From Hamadaea sp. (GTDB taxonomy: Bacteria > Actinomycetota > Actinomycetes > Mycobacteriales > Micromonosporaceae): 64,000 nucleotides of DNA. Below the pieces are notes generated by a model. It had not been told where the DNA came from and ran no database searches. It saw nothing but the letters and a program-made list of their open reading frames with translations. Of the stretch, positions 51,067 through 59,546 are shown piece after piece. Location of the stretch: assembly GCF_013362815.1 (NCBI RefSeq), contig NZ_JABFVK010000031.1:173366-237365 (forward strand), read 5' to 3'. Each line of letters starts with the position of its first letter. Positions within the stretch are counted from its first letter, which is position 1. Position numbers and translations under genes: made by a program.

Positions 51067-52239
51067 TCAGGGGCGCAGCTGGTCGACTCGGGCGACCGCC
51101 GCGTCGATCTGAGCCATCGTCAGGTCGCCGCGCTTGACCCGGTTCACCGCCACATCGAGGATCTTCGTGACGATCGCCGGGTCGTAGACCTGCTGGTTCG
51201 CGTACACGAGGAGGTCGACGCCCGCCTGGACGGCCAGGGTGAACGCCTCGTCGGTGCCGTACTTGTCGGTGATGCCGGTGGCCTGCATGTCGTCGCTGAC
51301 CACCGGGCCGGCCCAGCCCAGCTCGCCGCGCAGCAGATCGGTGACCACCTTGCGGGACAACGACATCGGCTTGTCCGGGTCGAGCTGGCGGTTCAGCAGA
51401 TGGGCGACGAGGACCGAGTCGGTCATTCCACTGGAGATGAGCCGCTGGAACGGGATCAGGTCGCTGCGTTTCCACGTGCCGGTCACGTCGACCACGTCGA
51501 AGTCGGTGTTGCCGGTCGCGCTGCCGAAACCGGGGAAGTGCTTGATGGAGGTCTTGATGCGGCCGGCCCGGTGCACCTTGATCTCCTCGGTGGCATTGCC
51601 GACGACGACGTCCGGATCGGCGGAGAAGCTGCGGCCGAGCTTGGCGATCGCCGGGTTGTTCGGATTCGTGGCCAGGTCGACGACCGGGGCGTAGTTCATG
51701 GTCACGCCGACTGACTGCATGCTGCGTACCATGCCTTGAGCCCAAGCCGTGGTATGCGCGGCCTGGTTGACCGCGCCGACCTGAGCCTGCGACTGGCTGG
51801 CCGGAAAGCCGTTGTCCGGATTGAGGCGCGCGATGCGCCCGCCCTCCTGGTCGATCGAGACGATCAGCGGACCCGGCGCCGCGTCGCGCAGCGTGGTGAC
51901 CAGCTTCGTGACCTGGGTGGGCGAGGTGATGTTGCGGGGCCGCCCGGTCAGCTGATCGGTGTCGAACAGGATGACGCCGCCGATGTGCTGATCCCGGACG
52001 GCCTTGACGATCCAGTCGTTCGCGCCGACGGTCTGGCCGCGGAAGCCCACGACCAGGAGGCTGGCGACCTTGCGCCGCACCGCCGCCTCGTCGAAGCCTC
52101 CGGTCGTCGCGGGCGCGCCACTGGTCGGGCTCGCGGGCGTGGCGGACGGCGTCGTCGTGGGTTCGTCGGTCGAACCGCACGCCGCCGCGGTCATGCTCAA
52201 GCCCGCCGCGGTCAGCAGATGACGGCGGCTCAGTCCCAT
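51067..52239 (-). CDS. GH3 NagZ-like lipoprotein with altered catalytic loop
   Basis: A 390-residue exported GH3 protein related to beta-N-acetylhexosaminidases. The N-terminus SRRHLLTAAGLSMTAAAC is a twin-arginine signal with a lipobox Cys, so it is probably a lipoprotein. GH3 blocks are GGVILFDTDQL, VSIDQEGGRIARL, MNYAPVVDLATNPNN and PVVSDDMQATGI, which holds the nucleophile Asp. In typical NagZ the loop KHFPGHG...DSH supplies the acid/base His; here it reads KHFPGFGSATGNTDFD, so both His positions are changed. It may be a phosphorylase-like or lytic variant, or a binding protein. The ATG is six bases after TACCTT. Confidence 0.85.
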   Translation of the reverse strand: MGLSRRHLLTAAGLSMTAAACGSTDEPTTTPSATPASPTSGAPATTGGFDEAAVRRKVASLLVVGFRGQTVGANDWIVKAVRDQHIGGVILFDTDQLTGRPRNITSPTQVTKLVTTLRDAAPGPLIVSIDQEGGRIARLNPDNGFPASQSQAQVGAVNQAAHTTAWAQGMVRSMQSVGVTMNYAPVVDLATNPNNPAIAKLGRSFSADPDVVVGNATEEIKVHRAGRIKTSIKHFPGFGSATGNTDFDVVDVTGTWKRSDLIPFQRLISSGMTDSVLVAHLLNRQLDPDKPMSLSRKVVTDLLRGELGWAGPVVSDDMQATGITDKYGTDEAFTLAVQAGVDLLVYANQQVYDPAIVTKILDVAVNRVKRGDLTMAQIDAAVARVDQLRP

Positions 52240-52278
52240 CAGGCCAAGGTAGCTCAGCGCGGCGGCGGACGGGCCCGT

Positions 52279-52548
52279 TCAGGCGGGCTTGCTGGCCTTG
52301 CCCTCCAGCCAGAGTTTCTCGCCCTCGGCGGCATCCTTCCCGCCGACCTTGTCGCCGTTCTTGAGGACGTGGACGATCGCCATGGCGTGGCCGCGTCCGA
52401 GGTCGTAATCCGCCTTGAGCCAGTCGACGATCACGCCGGCCTTGGTGCCGGGCGCATCGAACCCCTTCTCCTGCGCCTGTGTGATGAGCTGGCGCGGGGT
52501 CAGCCCGGTCTTGTCCTCGATGTTGTCGAGGTATGCCTGAAACGACAT
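52279..52548 (-). CDS. DUF4287-domain protein
   Basis: An 89-residue small soluble protein of the DUF4287 type, recognised by SFQAYLDNIEDKTGLTPRQLI, GVIVDWLKADYDLGRGHAMAIVHVLKNG. The function is unknown; members are widespread and often stand alone. A strong GGGGAGGAAG site precedes the ATG. It is upstream of, and on the same strand as, the NagZ-like gene, but that gene has its own leaderless promoter. Confidence 0.85.
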   Translation of the reverse strand: MSFQAYLDNIEDKTGLTPRQLITQAQEKGFDAPGTKAGVIVDWLKADYDLGRGHAMAIVHVLKNGDKVGGKDAAEGEKLWLEGKASKPA

Positions 52549-52651
52549 GTTCTTCCTCCCCGATCGTGGTTCGGCAGCTGCCGGGCAGAGTACCCGGGGC
52601 GGTCTGTGAAACTCGGCTGCGTTCGGCGCCTCGCCGTGTCAGGATTCGCCC

Positions 52652-52711
52652 ATGACAGCGCCGACCGTCAAGATGATGCGCCCCTTCCCGGGGCCGTTCG
52701 TCGTGCGCTGA
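52652..52711 (+). CDS. possible 19-residue leader peptide upstream of the methionyl-tRNA synthetase gene
   Basis: ATG 52652 lies six bases after CAGGAT (52640-52645), a leaderless arrangement seen elsewhere in this window, and opens the peptide MTAPTVKMMRPFPGPFVVR. It contains three Met residues, two adjacent, and is followed by a GC-rich hairpin (CCCCGCGGCGGCGGGG, about 52729-52744) before the synthetase ribosome site. That layout resembles ribosome-mediated attenuation by methionine supply, which remains a hypothesis. Confidence 0.4.
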   Translation: MTAPTVKMMRPFPGPFVVR

Positions 52712-52782
52712 CACATCCGACGAGAACTCCCCGCGGCGGCGGGGCATCTCGGCGTACGCGGGCCAGGAGGAGAGGACCCGCC

Positions 52783-54240
52783 ATGGGACGCCGTTATGTC
52801 ACCACCGCCATTCCCTACGTCAACGCCGAACCCCATCTCGGGTACGCCCTCGAACTCGTGCAGGCTGACGTCCTGGCCCGGCAGGCGCGCCGAGCCGGGC
52901 ACGAGGCGCGGCTGCTCACCGGCACCGATGACAACGCGCTGAAGAACGTGATCGCCGCCCGAGCCGCCGGAGTGGACACGCGTACCTTCGTCGACCGCAA
53001 CGCCGCATCGTTCGCCGCGTTGGCCGGGCCCTTGCAAGTGGCGTACGACGACTTCGTGCGGACGAGCGCCGACCAGCGGCACGCCGACGGGGTCGCCCGG
53101 CTCTGGACGGCGTGCGCGGAGCGGGGCGACTTCTACCGCCGCGCGTACTCGGGTCTCTACTGTGGAGGCTGCGAGCAGTTCTACGCCCCGGCCGACCTCG
53201 TCGACGGCGTATGCCCAGAGCATGGCGTCGTGCCCGAGCCGGTGACGGAGACGAACTGGTTCTTCCGCCTGTCCCGATACCAGGACGCCGTCCTCGCGGC
53301 GATCGAGTCGGGCCGCGTACGGGTCGAACCTCCGGCGCGGCGCAACGAGGTGCTCGCCTTCCTGCGGTGCGGCCTCGACGACATCAGCGTCTCGCGCCCG
53401 GCCGCGCGATCCGGCGGCTGGGGCATTCCGGTCCCCGGCGACCCCGATCAGACCGTCTACGTGTGGTGGGACGCGCTCGGCAACTACGTCACCGCGCTCG
53501 GCCAGGACTCGCCGTTGTACCGGCACTGGTGGGCCGAGTCCGACGAGCGTATCCACATCATCGGCAAGGGCATCGTGCGGTTCCACGCCGTCTACTGGCT
53601 GGCTCTCCTGCTCTCGGCGGGGTTGCCGCTACCCACGACCATTCTCGTGCACGACTACATCACGCTCCATGGCGCGAAGATCAGCAAGAGCGCGGGCACC
53701 GGCGTCGAGCCGCTCCAGCTCGTCGGCCGCTACGGCACCGACGCCGTCCGCTGGTGGCTGCTGCGCGACGTGGCGCGCTTGGGCGACACCGACTTCACGA
53801 CCGGCCGCCTGGTCGACCGGGCCGACCGCGACCTCGCCAACGGCTTCGGCAATCTCATCCATCGCACGACCACACTGGTACGCAGGCACTTCGGCGCGAC
53901 TCCGCCACCCGCAGTGGCCGGCGGGCCGCTGACGGAGGCGATCGGCAGCCTGCCGGAACAGGTGAGCCGGGCGCTCGACATCGGCGACTTCCGGAGCGCC
54001 ACCCGAGCGCTGTGCAGCGCGGTCGAGGAAGCCAATCGGCACATCGACGCGACGCGGCCGTGGCAGCTCGGCGATCGGGACTCGGCCGCCAAGAGCGCGG
54101 TGCTGGCGGATCTGCTCGCCGCGTGCCGATTGATCGCGGGCGAACTCACGCCTTTCCTGCCGGAGGGCGCTGCCCGGCTGCAGTCTCAGTGCGACGGCGA
54201 GCGGACGGCTCCCGCCTTCCCCCGGGTCGTTGAGCCCTGA
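52783..54240 (+). CDS. metG: short methionyl-tRNA synthetase
   Basis: A 485-residue class I synthetase that would attach methionine to tRNA. The N-terminal YVTTAIPYVNAEPHLGYALELVQADVLAR carries the HIGH-type motif as HLGY, and HGAKISKSAGTGVEP is the KMSKS motif as KISKS. The zinc knob is YCGGCEQFYAPADLVDGVCPEHG (three Cys plus His). The protein lacks the C-terminal dimerisation/tRNA-binding domain and is shorter than standard bacterial MetRS. It could be a second, specialised copy, for example conferring inhibitor resistance or serving a biosynthetic pathway. The ATG at 52783 follows AGGAGGAGAGG; the frame open upstream to 51736 is not coding. A possible Met-rich leader peptide precedes it. 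Confidence 0.88.
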   Translation: MGRRYVTTAIPYVNAEPHLGYALELVQADVLARQARRAGHEARLLTGTDDNALKNVIAARAAGVDTRTFVDRNAASFAALAGPLQVAYDDFVRTSADQRHADGVARLWTACAERGDFYRRAYSGLYCGGCEQFYAPADLVDGVCPEHGVVPEPVTETNWFFRLSRYQDAVLAAIESGRVRVEPPARRNEVLAFLRCGLDDISVSRPAARSGGWGIPVPGDPDQTVYVWWDALGNYVTALGQDSPLYRHWWAESDERIHIIGKGIVRFHAVYWLALLLSAGLPLPTTILVHDYITLHGAKISKSAGTGVEPLQLVGRYGTDAVRWWLLRDVARLGDTDFTTGRLVDRADRDLANGFGNLIHRTTTLVRRHFGATPPPAVAGGPLTEAIGSLPEQVSRALDIGDFRSATRALCSAVEEANRHIDATRPWQLGDRDSAAKSAVLADLLAACRLIAGELTPFLPEGAARLQSQCDGERTAPAFPRVVEP

Positions 54241-54250
54241 ATGACTCAGC

Positions 54251-54688
54251 CTAGTCGGACTGCGGCGCGTCGTGCGGTTCGGCCACCTGCCAATGCAGGT
54301 CCGCCCCGAACGCGTCGCCGGGCTGCGAGTCGTACGCGGACGTGTACATCGGGAAACCGTCGTACGTGACCTGCAGGGAACCGTCCGGGCGCGGCACCGT
54401 GCCGAGGGTGCCGATCAGCCCGGGCGGCAACGCGAGCGGGTCGCCGTCGTGGTACGCGAACGGCGGGTGCAGGTCGGCGCAGGTGTCGACGCAGACCACG
54501 GTGCCGTTCGCTTCGGCGTCGTACGTGTACAGCGTCATGCCGTCCAGCGTGGCCAGCACCCGCCCGGCCATGTCGCTCTCCTGGATCTCGACCGTCAGCG
54601 GTGGCGGCGCCGGCGGTTCGGCGTACGCCGTCGCGGGTGCGAGCGTGCCCAGCAGGGTCACCGCGATCGCGGTCGCCGTTCGGAGCAT
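54251..54688 (-). CDS. secreted-repeat (PF03640-type) protein
   Basis: A 145-residue exported protein. The signal peptide (TATAIAVTLLGTLAPATAYA) is followed by two copies of the secreted repeat of unknown function: MTLYTYDAEANGTVVCVDTCADLHPP and FPMYTSAYDSQPGDAFG. The Cys-X3-Cys pair in the first copy is typical. The ATG at 54688 has GGGAGG eight bases upstream; the GTG at 54697 is too near that site. Function is unknown. It converges on the synthetase gene. Confidence 0.82.
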   Translation of the reverse strand: MLRTATAIAVTLLGTLAPATAYAEPPAPPPLTVEIQESDMAGRVLATLDGMTLYTYDAEANGTVVCVDTCADLHPPFAYHDGDPLALPPGLIGTLGTVPRPDGSLQVTYDGFPMYTSAYDSQPGDAFGADLHWQVAEPHDAPQSD

Positions 54689-54725
54689 GCCGCTCACCTC
54701 CCGCTTGCGTACAGATAATGCACGC

Positions 54726-57700
54726 TTAGTAGCTAATTGTAACGCTTCGTACGGTGTGCACGTCGAAGTAGCCGCCCGTAGCTCCGGTGAACCCGGCGAT
54801 GATCCCGGCCGGGAGGGTGATCGCGACGTTGATCACCTGCCGGCCGTCCACCGCGACGGTGAGCTGGCCTGACGCGTACGCCACGTCGACGGTGTGCGTG
54901 CCCGAGCGCAGATTCGGCACGCTCGCCGTGGCCGCGTACGCCAGATGCCCGCTCGATCCGGTGGTCGCCACCGTGACGAGGCTGGTCGCCGGGTCCCAGC
55001 TGTTCCGATAGGTGTCCAGTGTGATCGCCACGCCAGGCAGGCCCTGGAAGCCCAGACCGCCACCGCCGCCGCCGAGGGACGTCACCCCGGCTTTCGACGA
55101 GTCCAGCAGCGCCAGCGTCATGCCGTCGGCGCCGATGGTCCCGCCGCCGCTGATCTGTGCCACGAAATGGGCCTTGAGCCGGGTCGGCGGGATCACCGTG
55201 GACTGGAAAGCCGATCCCTTGACGCCCTTGGCGGCCGGCGTGAGCACGAGGTCCGTGCCGGACAGTTTGGCGGTGCCGTTGAAGGTCCAGCCGTTGACCC
55301 CGGGCGGCGGCAACGCGTACGCCGTCGCCGTGATGTTGGCGTCGCGAATCGTGTGGATGTCGGTGAGCGCTCCGTTCGCCCCGGTGAAGGCGACGAACGC
55401 CGCAGGCGGCAGGCTCGCGACCGACAGGGACAGCTTCTGCGTACCGTCCATCGCCACCGTGATCGTCTTCCCGACGACCTGCACGGTGAACTTGTGGGTG
55501 TTCCTGCGGATCGTGTTGATCTGCGTGCTGGTCTGCAACCAGGCCAAACCGCCGTCGGACTTCATCGTCGTCGCCAGGCCGATGAAGTTGTCCGAGGGAT
55601 CACCCGCGTTGGGATACGTGTCGATCCCGAGCGCCACCCCCGGCAGCCCGCCGAAGCCGAGCGCACCGCCGCCGACTCCCAGCGCGGCGGGCGTCACCTT
55701 GGCCGGATCCAACAGCGCGAAGGTCGCCCCATCCGCGCCGGTGCCGCCGCCGATGATGGCCGTGAAGTTCGCGACCAGCCCGTCGGTGAGCACTGGCACC
55801 GGGAACACCGCCGAACCCGTCTGACCTTCCGTCGTCTGGGTGAGGTTGAGGTCGTTGCCCGCGAGCCGGGTGGTGCCGTTGAGCTGCCAGCCGCCGTATC
55901 CGGGCGCGCCGACGGTGACCCCCGCCGCGGGCGTGGTGCCGTTTCCGGTCAGCGTCTCGTTCTGCGGTCCGCGGCCGTCGTCGCCGGTGATCTGATAGAC
56001 GCCGGTCGCCGGGCCGGTCGCCGACGGCACGAAGGTGACGTTCTCGTGCAGCACGTCGCCCGGGTTGAGGATCTGGCCCTCCGGGATGGGATTGCTGACG
56101 AAGAACGGCGGCGACGGTACGCCCGCCTTCGTGATCGTGAGCGGGATGTTGCCGGTGTTCGAGACGTCGAACGTACGCGTCCGAGCCTGCCCGACCCGGG
56201 TGTTGCCGAAGTCGGTGCTGGTCGGGTTGACGGTCAGCACCGCCTGGCCGACGATTGCGCTGCCGCTCAGGGGAACGCTCGTCGTGCCATTCTGCCCGGT
56301 GATCGACAGGGTGTCGGTGTCACCGCTCGAGGCGGCCGTCGGCGCGTACGTCACCTGAACTGTCACGGTCTGCTGTGGAGCGATGCTGAACCCGGCCGCG
56401 GGCAGGCCTGAGGCGCTGTACGGCGCGTTCGGCGCGTGCGTCGCCGAGACGATCTCGGGGTCGGTGCCCGTGTTGGTGAACGTCACGCCGAGGGTTTCGG
56501 TGGTGGAAGTGGGCACCTGGCCGAAGGCGAGCGTCGGCGGCGACGCCTGCAAGCCCGGCTGGGTCGCGTACCCGCTGAGATCGAGGCCGGAGGTGCCGAT
56601 GTCCATCGTGAAGGTGAGCACCGCGGTGGCTGGACCGGCCCGGGTGGGTGCGAACGTGACCGGGACGTCCATCGTGTCCCCGGCGTTCATCGTGCGCGGC
56701 AGCGGGGGCGGCTGAGCGGTGAACCGGCTGCCTGCAGGGGTGCTGACTCCGGTGACGGTGAGCGTCCGATGCGCGGTCACCGTGGCGATCTTCTGTTGTG
56801 AGGTGTTCACCGGGACTTGGCCGAAGTCGACCGGCGACCCGGTGAGCGCGGCGCTGGCCGGCCGGCCGAAGGCGAGCACGTGGCCGTCGCGGGTGCCGAC
56901 GTAGATCCGGCCGCCGTCGGTGGCCGGAACCGGGAACTTCGCCGCGATGCCGATCGGCGCGGACCACCGGAGCCGCATCACACCGTTGACGGGGATCGCG
57001 TCGTACGCCCGCAGCTGCCCGTTCGTGCCGTTGTTGCCGTCGGAGTACTCGACCCAGACCAGCGCCGACGACGGGTCGTCGCCGACCGAGGTGACGATCG
57101 GTGAGCCGGACGAGTAGCCGAACGTCTCCGGGCTGGTCGCGACGCTGGTCAGGGTCGGGCTGCCCGCCCCGTTGACCCCGTACGCCAATGCCCGCAGCGG
57201 AGCCCGGCTGCCCACGGTGTAGACGTAGCCTCCGCCCCCGCCGAACGCGACCGGATGCCCCCAGACGCCTTCGAACGGGCCGCCGACTTGCAGCGCCGCA
57301 TCAGTGCCGCCGGAGCCTTGGCCTCGGCCGCCCAGGTTGTCCCGGTCCAGTAGGAAGACCCGGCCGTCCTTGCCGATCTGAACCAGAAGATGCGGATGGG
57401 TCGGCGTACCGAACGCGGGGGACGGCAACGCGAGGGGCGCGCCGGAACCCAGGTCCTGATCGTTCAAGTCGAGGGTGTTGGCGTTCACGGGGGCGAAGAA
57501 GTCCTGGGCGGACAGCGTCCCGTCGGCGTTCACCCCGAGCCGGACGACGGATTCGGCGAGCTGGCCGGGCGGATTGTGTCCCGGGCCGGGCGCGGGGGAG
57601 ATGCCGTTGCCGCTGGTGAAGATGATCCGGCCCGGGCCGTCGGAGATGAGGCCGGCGCCTGGTCCCCAGATCCCGCCCCGGCCGCTGCTCGTGTTGTCCT

Positions 57701-58448
57701 CGGTGGCCCACATCGTCATGGCTCGGTCCGACGCGTTGATGCCGAGGACGTAGCCGTCGTAGGGCTGGACATCGCAGTGCGAGGCGAAGGCGGCGTACAC
57801 CCAGCCGTCCAGGAACAGCAGACCCGGGCGCTGCATCGCGGTGAACGCGTTGAACGGGCGCGTCAGGTCGTTCGTCGGCGCTCCGGCGATCGTCAGCGGC
57901 CAGCCGACCCGCTCGGCTCCGGACATGGCGTCCAGCGCATGGGCGTACCAATGCGGATGGGAGGTGTCCGGCCCGTCGTTGACCTTCGCCGTCAGGTAGA
58001 CCGTGCCGGTAGCCGGGTCGATCACCGGCGTTGCCGTCACACCCACCGTGGGCTCGAGGTTTCCGCAGCCGATCGCGGCCGCCGGCCAGGCCGGGCCCAG
58101 CGACTTCGACCAGACGATCGTGCCGGTCGCGCCGTTGATCCCGTACACCTTGTTGTTCTCGGTGGCCACGATCACGAGGCCGCCGTAGACGAGCGGCTGG
58201 GCGTACACCTGGCCGTCCACGGCGGTCGAGAACTGCTGACCGAAGTCCGAACTGGACACCTGAGCGGGCGTCAGGCCCGCCTCGTCCGAGTCCCAGCCGG
58301 TACGCAGGTTGTCGACGGCGCCGGTCGTCACGTCGGCCGAAGCCGGCCGGGCCGGGAACGGGAGCACCAGAGTGAGCACCGCTGCGAGCACCACAGTCAG
58401 CGGTGCGGCGGTACGGGCGGCGAATCGAGTCATCGTCTCGATGATCAC
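54726..58448 (-). CDS. very large secreted PQQ-like propeller/ASH/L-type-lectin protein
   Basis: About 1240 residues. A signal peptide (about 1-38, ending ARPASA) is followed by a PQQ-type beta-propeller (about 45-540; YAQPLVYGGLVIVATENNKVYGING and IYVGTRDGHVLAFG are blade signatures), then three ASH/choice-of-anchor-D Ig-like domains (about 545-870; VDFGQVPVNTSQQKIATVT, LAFGQVPTSTTETLGVTFTNTG, TDFGNTRVGQARTRTFDVSNTG), then two L-type-lectin-like domains (about 875-1060 and 1065-1240) sharing GADGATFALLD / GADGMTLALLD. It has no sorting signal or membrane anchor, so it is probably released or wall-associated, binding glycans through the lectin units. A GTG at 58448 is used; an ATG at 58433 is equally possible. 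Confidence 0.85.
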   Translation of the reverse strand: MIIETMTRFAARTAAPLTVVLAAVLTLVLPFPARPASADVTTGAVDNLRTGWDSDEAGLTPAQVSSSDFGQQFSTAVDGQVYAQPLVYGGLVIVATENNKVYGINGATGTIVWSKSLGPAWPAAAIGCGNLEPTVGVTATPVIDPATGTVYLTAKVNDGPDTSHPHWYAHALDAMSGAERVGWPLTIAGAPTNDLTRPFNAFTAMQRPGLLFLDGWVYAAFASHCDVQPYDGYVLGINASDRAMTMWATEDNTSSGRGGIWGPGAGLISDGPGRIIFTSGNGISPAPGPGHNPPGQLAESVVRLGVNADGTLSAQDFFAPVNANTLDLNDQDLGSGAPLALPSPAFGTPTHPHLLVQIGKDGRVFLLDRDNLGGRGQGSGGTDAALQVGGPFEGVWGHPVAFGGGGGYVYTVGSRAPLRALAYGVNGAGSPTLTSVATSPETFGYSSGSPIVTSVGDDPSSALVWVEYSDGNNGTNGQLRAYDAIPVNGVMRLRWSAPIGIAAKFPVPATDGGRIYVGTRDGHVLAFGRPASAALTGSPVDFGQVPVNTSQQKIATVTAHRTLTVTGVSTPAGSRFTAQPPPLPRTMNAGDTMDVPVTFAPTRAGPATAVLTFTMDIGTSGLDLSGYATQPGLQASPPTLAFGQVPTSTTETLGVTFTNTGTDPEIVSATHAPNAPYSASGLPAAGFSIAPQQTVTVQVTYAPTAASSGDTDTLSITGQNGTTSVPLSGSAIVGQAVLTVNPTSTDFGNTRVGQARTRTFDVSNTGNIPLTITKAGVPSPPFFVSNPIPEGQILNPGDVLHENVTFVPSATGPATGVYQITGDDGRGPQNETLTGNGTTPAAGVTVGAPGYGGWQLNGTTRLAGNDLNLTQTTEGQTGSAVFPVPVLTDGLVANFTAIIGGGTGADGATFALLDPAKVTPAALGVGGGALGFGGLPGVALGIDTYPNAGDPSDNFIGLATTMKSDGGLAWLQTSTQINTIRRNTHKFTVQVVGKTITVAMDGTQKLSLSVASLPPAAFVAFTGANGALTDIHTIRDANITATAYALPPPGVNGWTFNGTAKLSGTDLVLTPAAKGVKGSAFQSTVIPPTRLKAHFVAQISGGGTIGADGMTLALLDSSKAGVTSLGGGGGGLGFQGLPGVAITLDTYRNSWDPATSLVTVATTGSSGHLAYAATASVPNLRSGTHTVDVAYASGQLTVAVDGRQVINVAITLPAGIIAGFTGATGGYFDVHTVRSVTISY

Positions 58449-58553
58449 CGAATCTGACCCAAAGTCAGAACATCGACACGCACGGTTATTTATGAGTATT
58501 GTTCGACTCTGCGGGGGTCGCTTCGGGCGTCGTCCATACCGTACTTTCCTCTC

Positions 58554-59204
58554 ATGGTCCTCGCCGCTGAAAGCTTCACGTTCTACACGACCTTCTCGAA
58601 GATCGAAGGCGTCTTCGTCCTGCTGCTCACCATCGCGGGCGCGATCGCCGTCCTGTTCCGCGTACGCAAGAACGGGCTGCTTTCGACGCTGGCGGCGGTC
58701 GCCGGCCTCGCCTGCTTCGCTCTGGCCACGTCCTACTGGCTGCTGCAGTCCTTCGACGTGATCACCGGCTCCAACGAGTACACCTGGGCGGCCGGTCAGG
58801 TCGTGTACGACCTCGGCATCCTGCTGGTCATCGCCGCCCTCGTGCTGCCGAAGGTCGGCGGCGGTGACGCCAAGCCGCCGGTTCCGCCGGTCGCCGCGTG
58901 GCCCGGGGCCGCCGTGCCGCCGCAGGGGCAGCCGGGCCAGCCGTACGCCCAGCCCTATTCACAGCCCGGCCAGCCCGCTCAGCCTTACCCGCAGCCGTAT
59001 TCACAGCCCGGACAGCCCGCCCAGCCCTACGCGCAACCGGGTCAGCCCGCGCAGTCTTACGGCCAGCCGCCCGCGTACGGGGCGTACCCGTCGGCTGCTC
59101 CGACTTCGGGCACTCCCACGTCGGGCAGTCCTGTTTCGGGGAGTCCGACGTCGGCCGCTCCGACTTCGCCGCCTTCGGCCTGGCCGCAGCAGCCTCCGCA
59201 GTAG
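58554..59204 (+). CDS. membrane protein with Pro/Gln-rich repeat tail
   Basis: A 216-residue protein. The N-terminal 100 residues have three membrane helices (about 19-36 GVFVLLLTIAGAIAVLF, 43-64 LSTLAAVAGLACFALATSYW, 81-99 VVYDLGILLVIAALVLP). The tail is low-complexity: repeats of QPGQPAQPYAQPYS-type units (about 124-175), then SGTPTSGSPVSGSPTSAAP. Such tails are found in actinobacterial membrane proteins of unknown role. The ATG lies six bases after TACTTT (58542-58547). It is divergent from the giant lectin gene. Confidence 0.7.
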   Translation: MVLAAESFTFYTTFSKIEGVFVLLLTIAGAIAVLFRVRKNGLLSTLAAVAGLACFALATSYWLLQSFDVITGSNEYTWAAGQVVYDLGILLVIAALVLPKVGGGDAKPPVPPVAAWPGAAVPPQGQPGQPYAQPYSQPGQPAQPYPQPYSQPGQPAQPYAQPGQPAQSYGQPPAYGAYPSAAPTSGTPTSGSPVSGSPTSAAPTSPPSAWPQQPPQ

Positions 59205-59546
59205 CCCCGCAGCGGTCATACGAGTCGCCCGTCAGCCGAACGTGTCGTCCCGAATGTGGCGTCCGCGCCGACGGCTCCGTCGCACGGGCTGGTCCAGAGG
59301 GCTCTCGTCCTTCGCAAGATCGAGTTCCCTGGGTCAGCGTTTCCAGCCCGAAATGGAAGATCGAGTTCCCTTGGTCAGCGCAAAACCGGCCCTAATGCGC
59401 TGATGGTGGGAACTTGATCTTCCAAATGGGGCAGAAATTGCTGACTACGGGCACTCGATCATCCCGAGGCCGCGCCCGAGAGCCGTGCCCGTGAGCCGTG
59501 CCCGAGTACAGCGCCGAAATGCGCGCCGCCACAGTCGGCGTTGCCG
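59205..59546. repeat. intergenic region with three copies of a 23-bp repeat
   Basis: Two direct copies (59317-59339 and 59358-59380, sharing AGATCGAGTTCCCT and GGTCAGCG) and one inverted copy (59398-59420) lie in a 342-bp spacer. Copies 2 and 3 can form a stem around a 17-base loop. The pattern suits a REP/BIME-like element and may also end transcription of the two convergent genes. No gene is seen here. Confidence 0.75.

Noticed and set aside
51736..52782. Upstream extension of the methionyl-tRNA synthetase frame
   Set aside because: It lies antisense to the NagZ-like and DUF4287 genes; the conserved start with a good ribosome site is at 52783.
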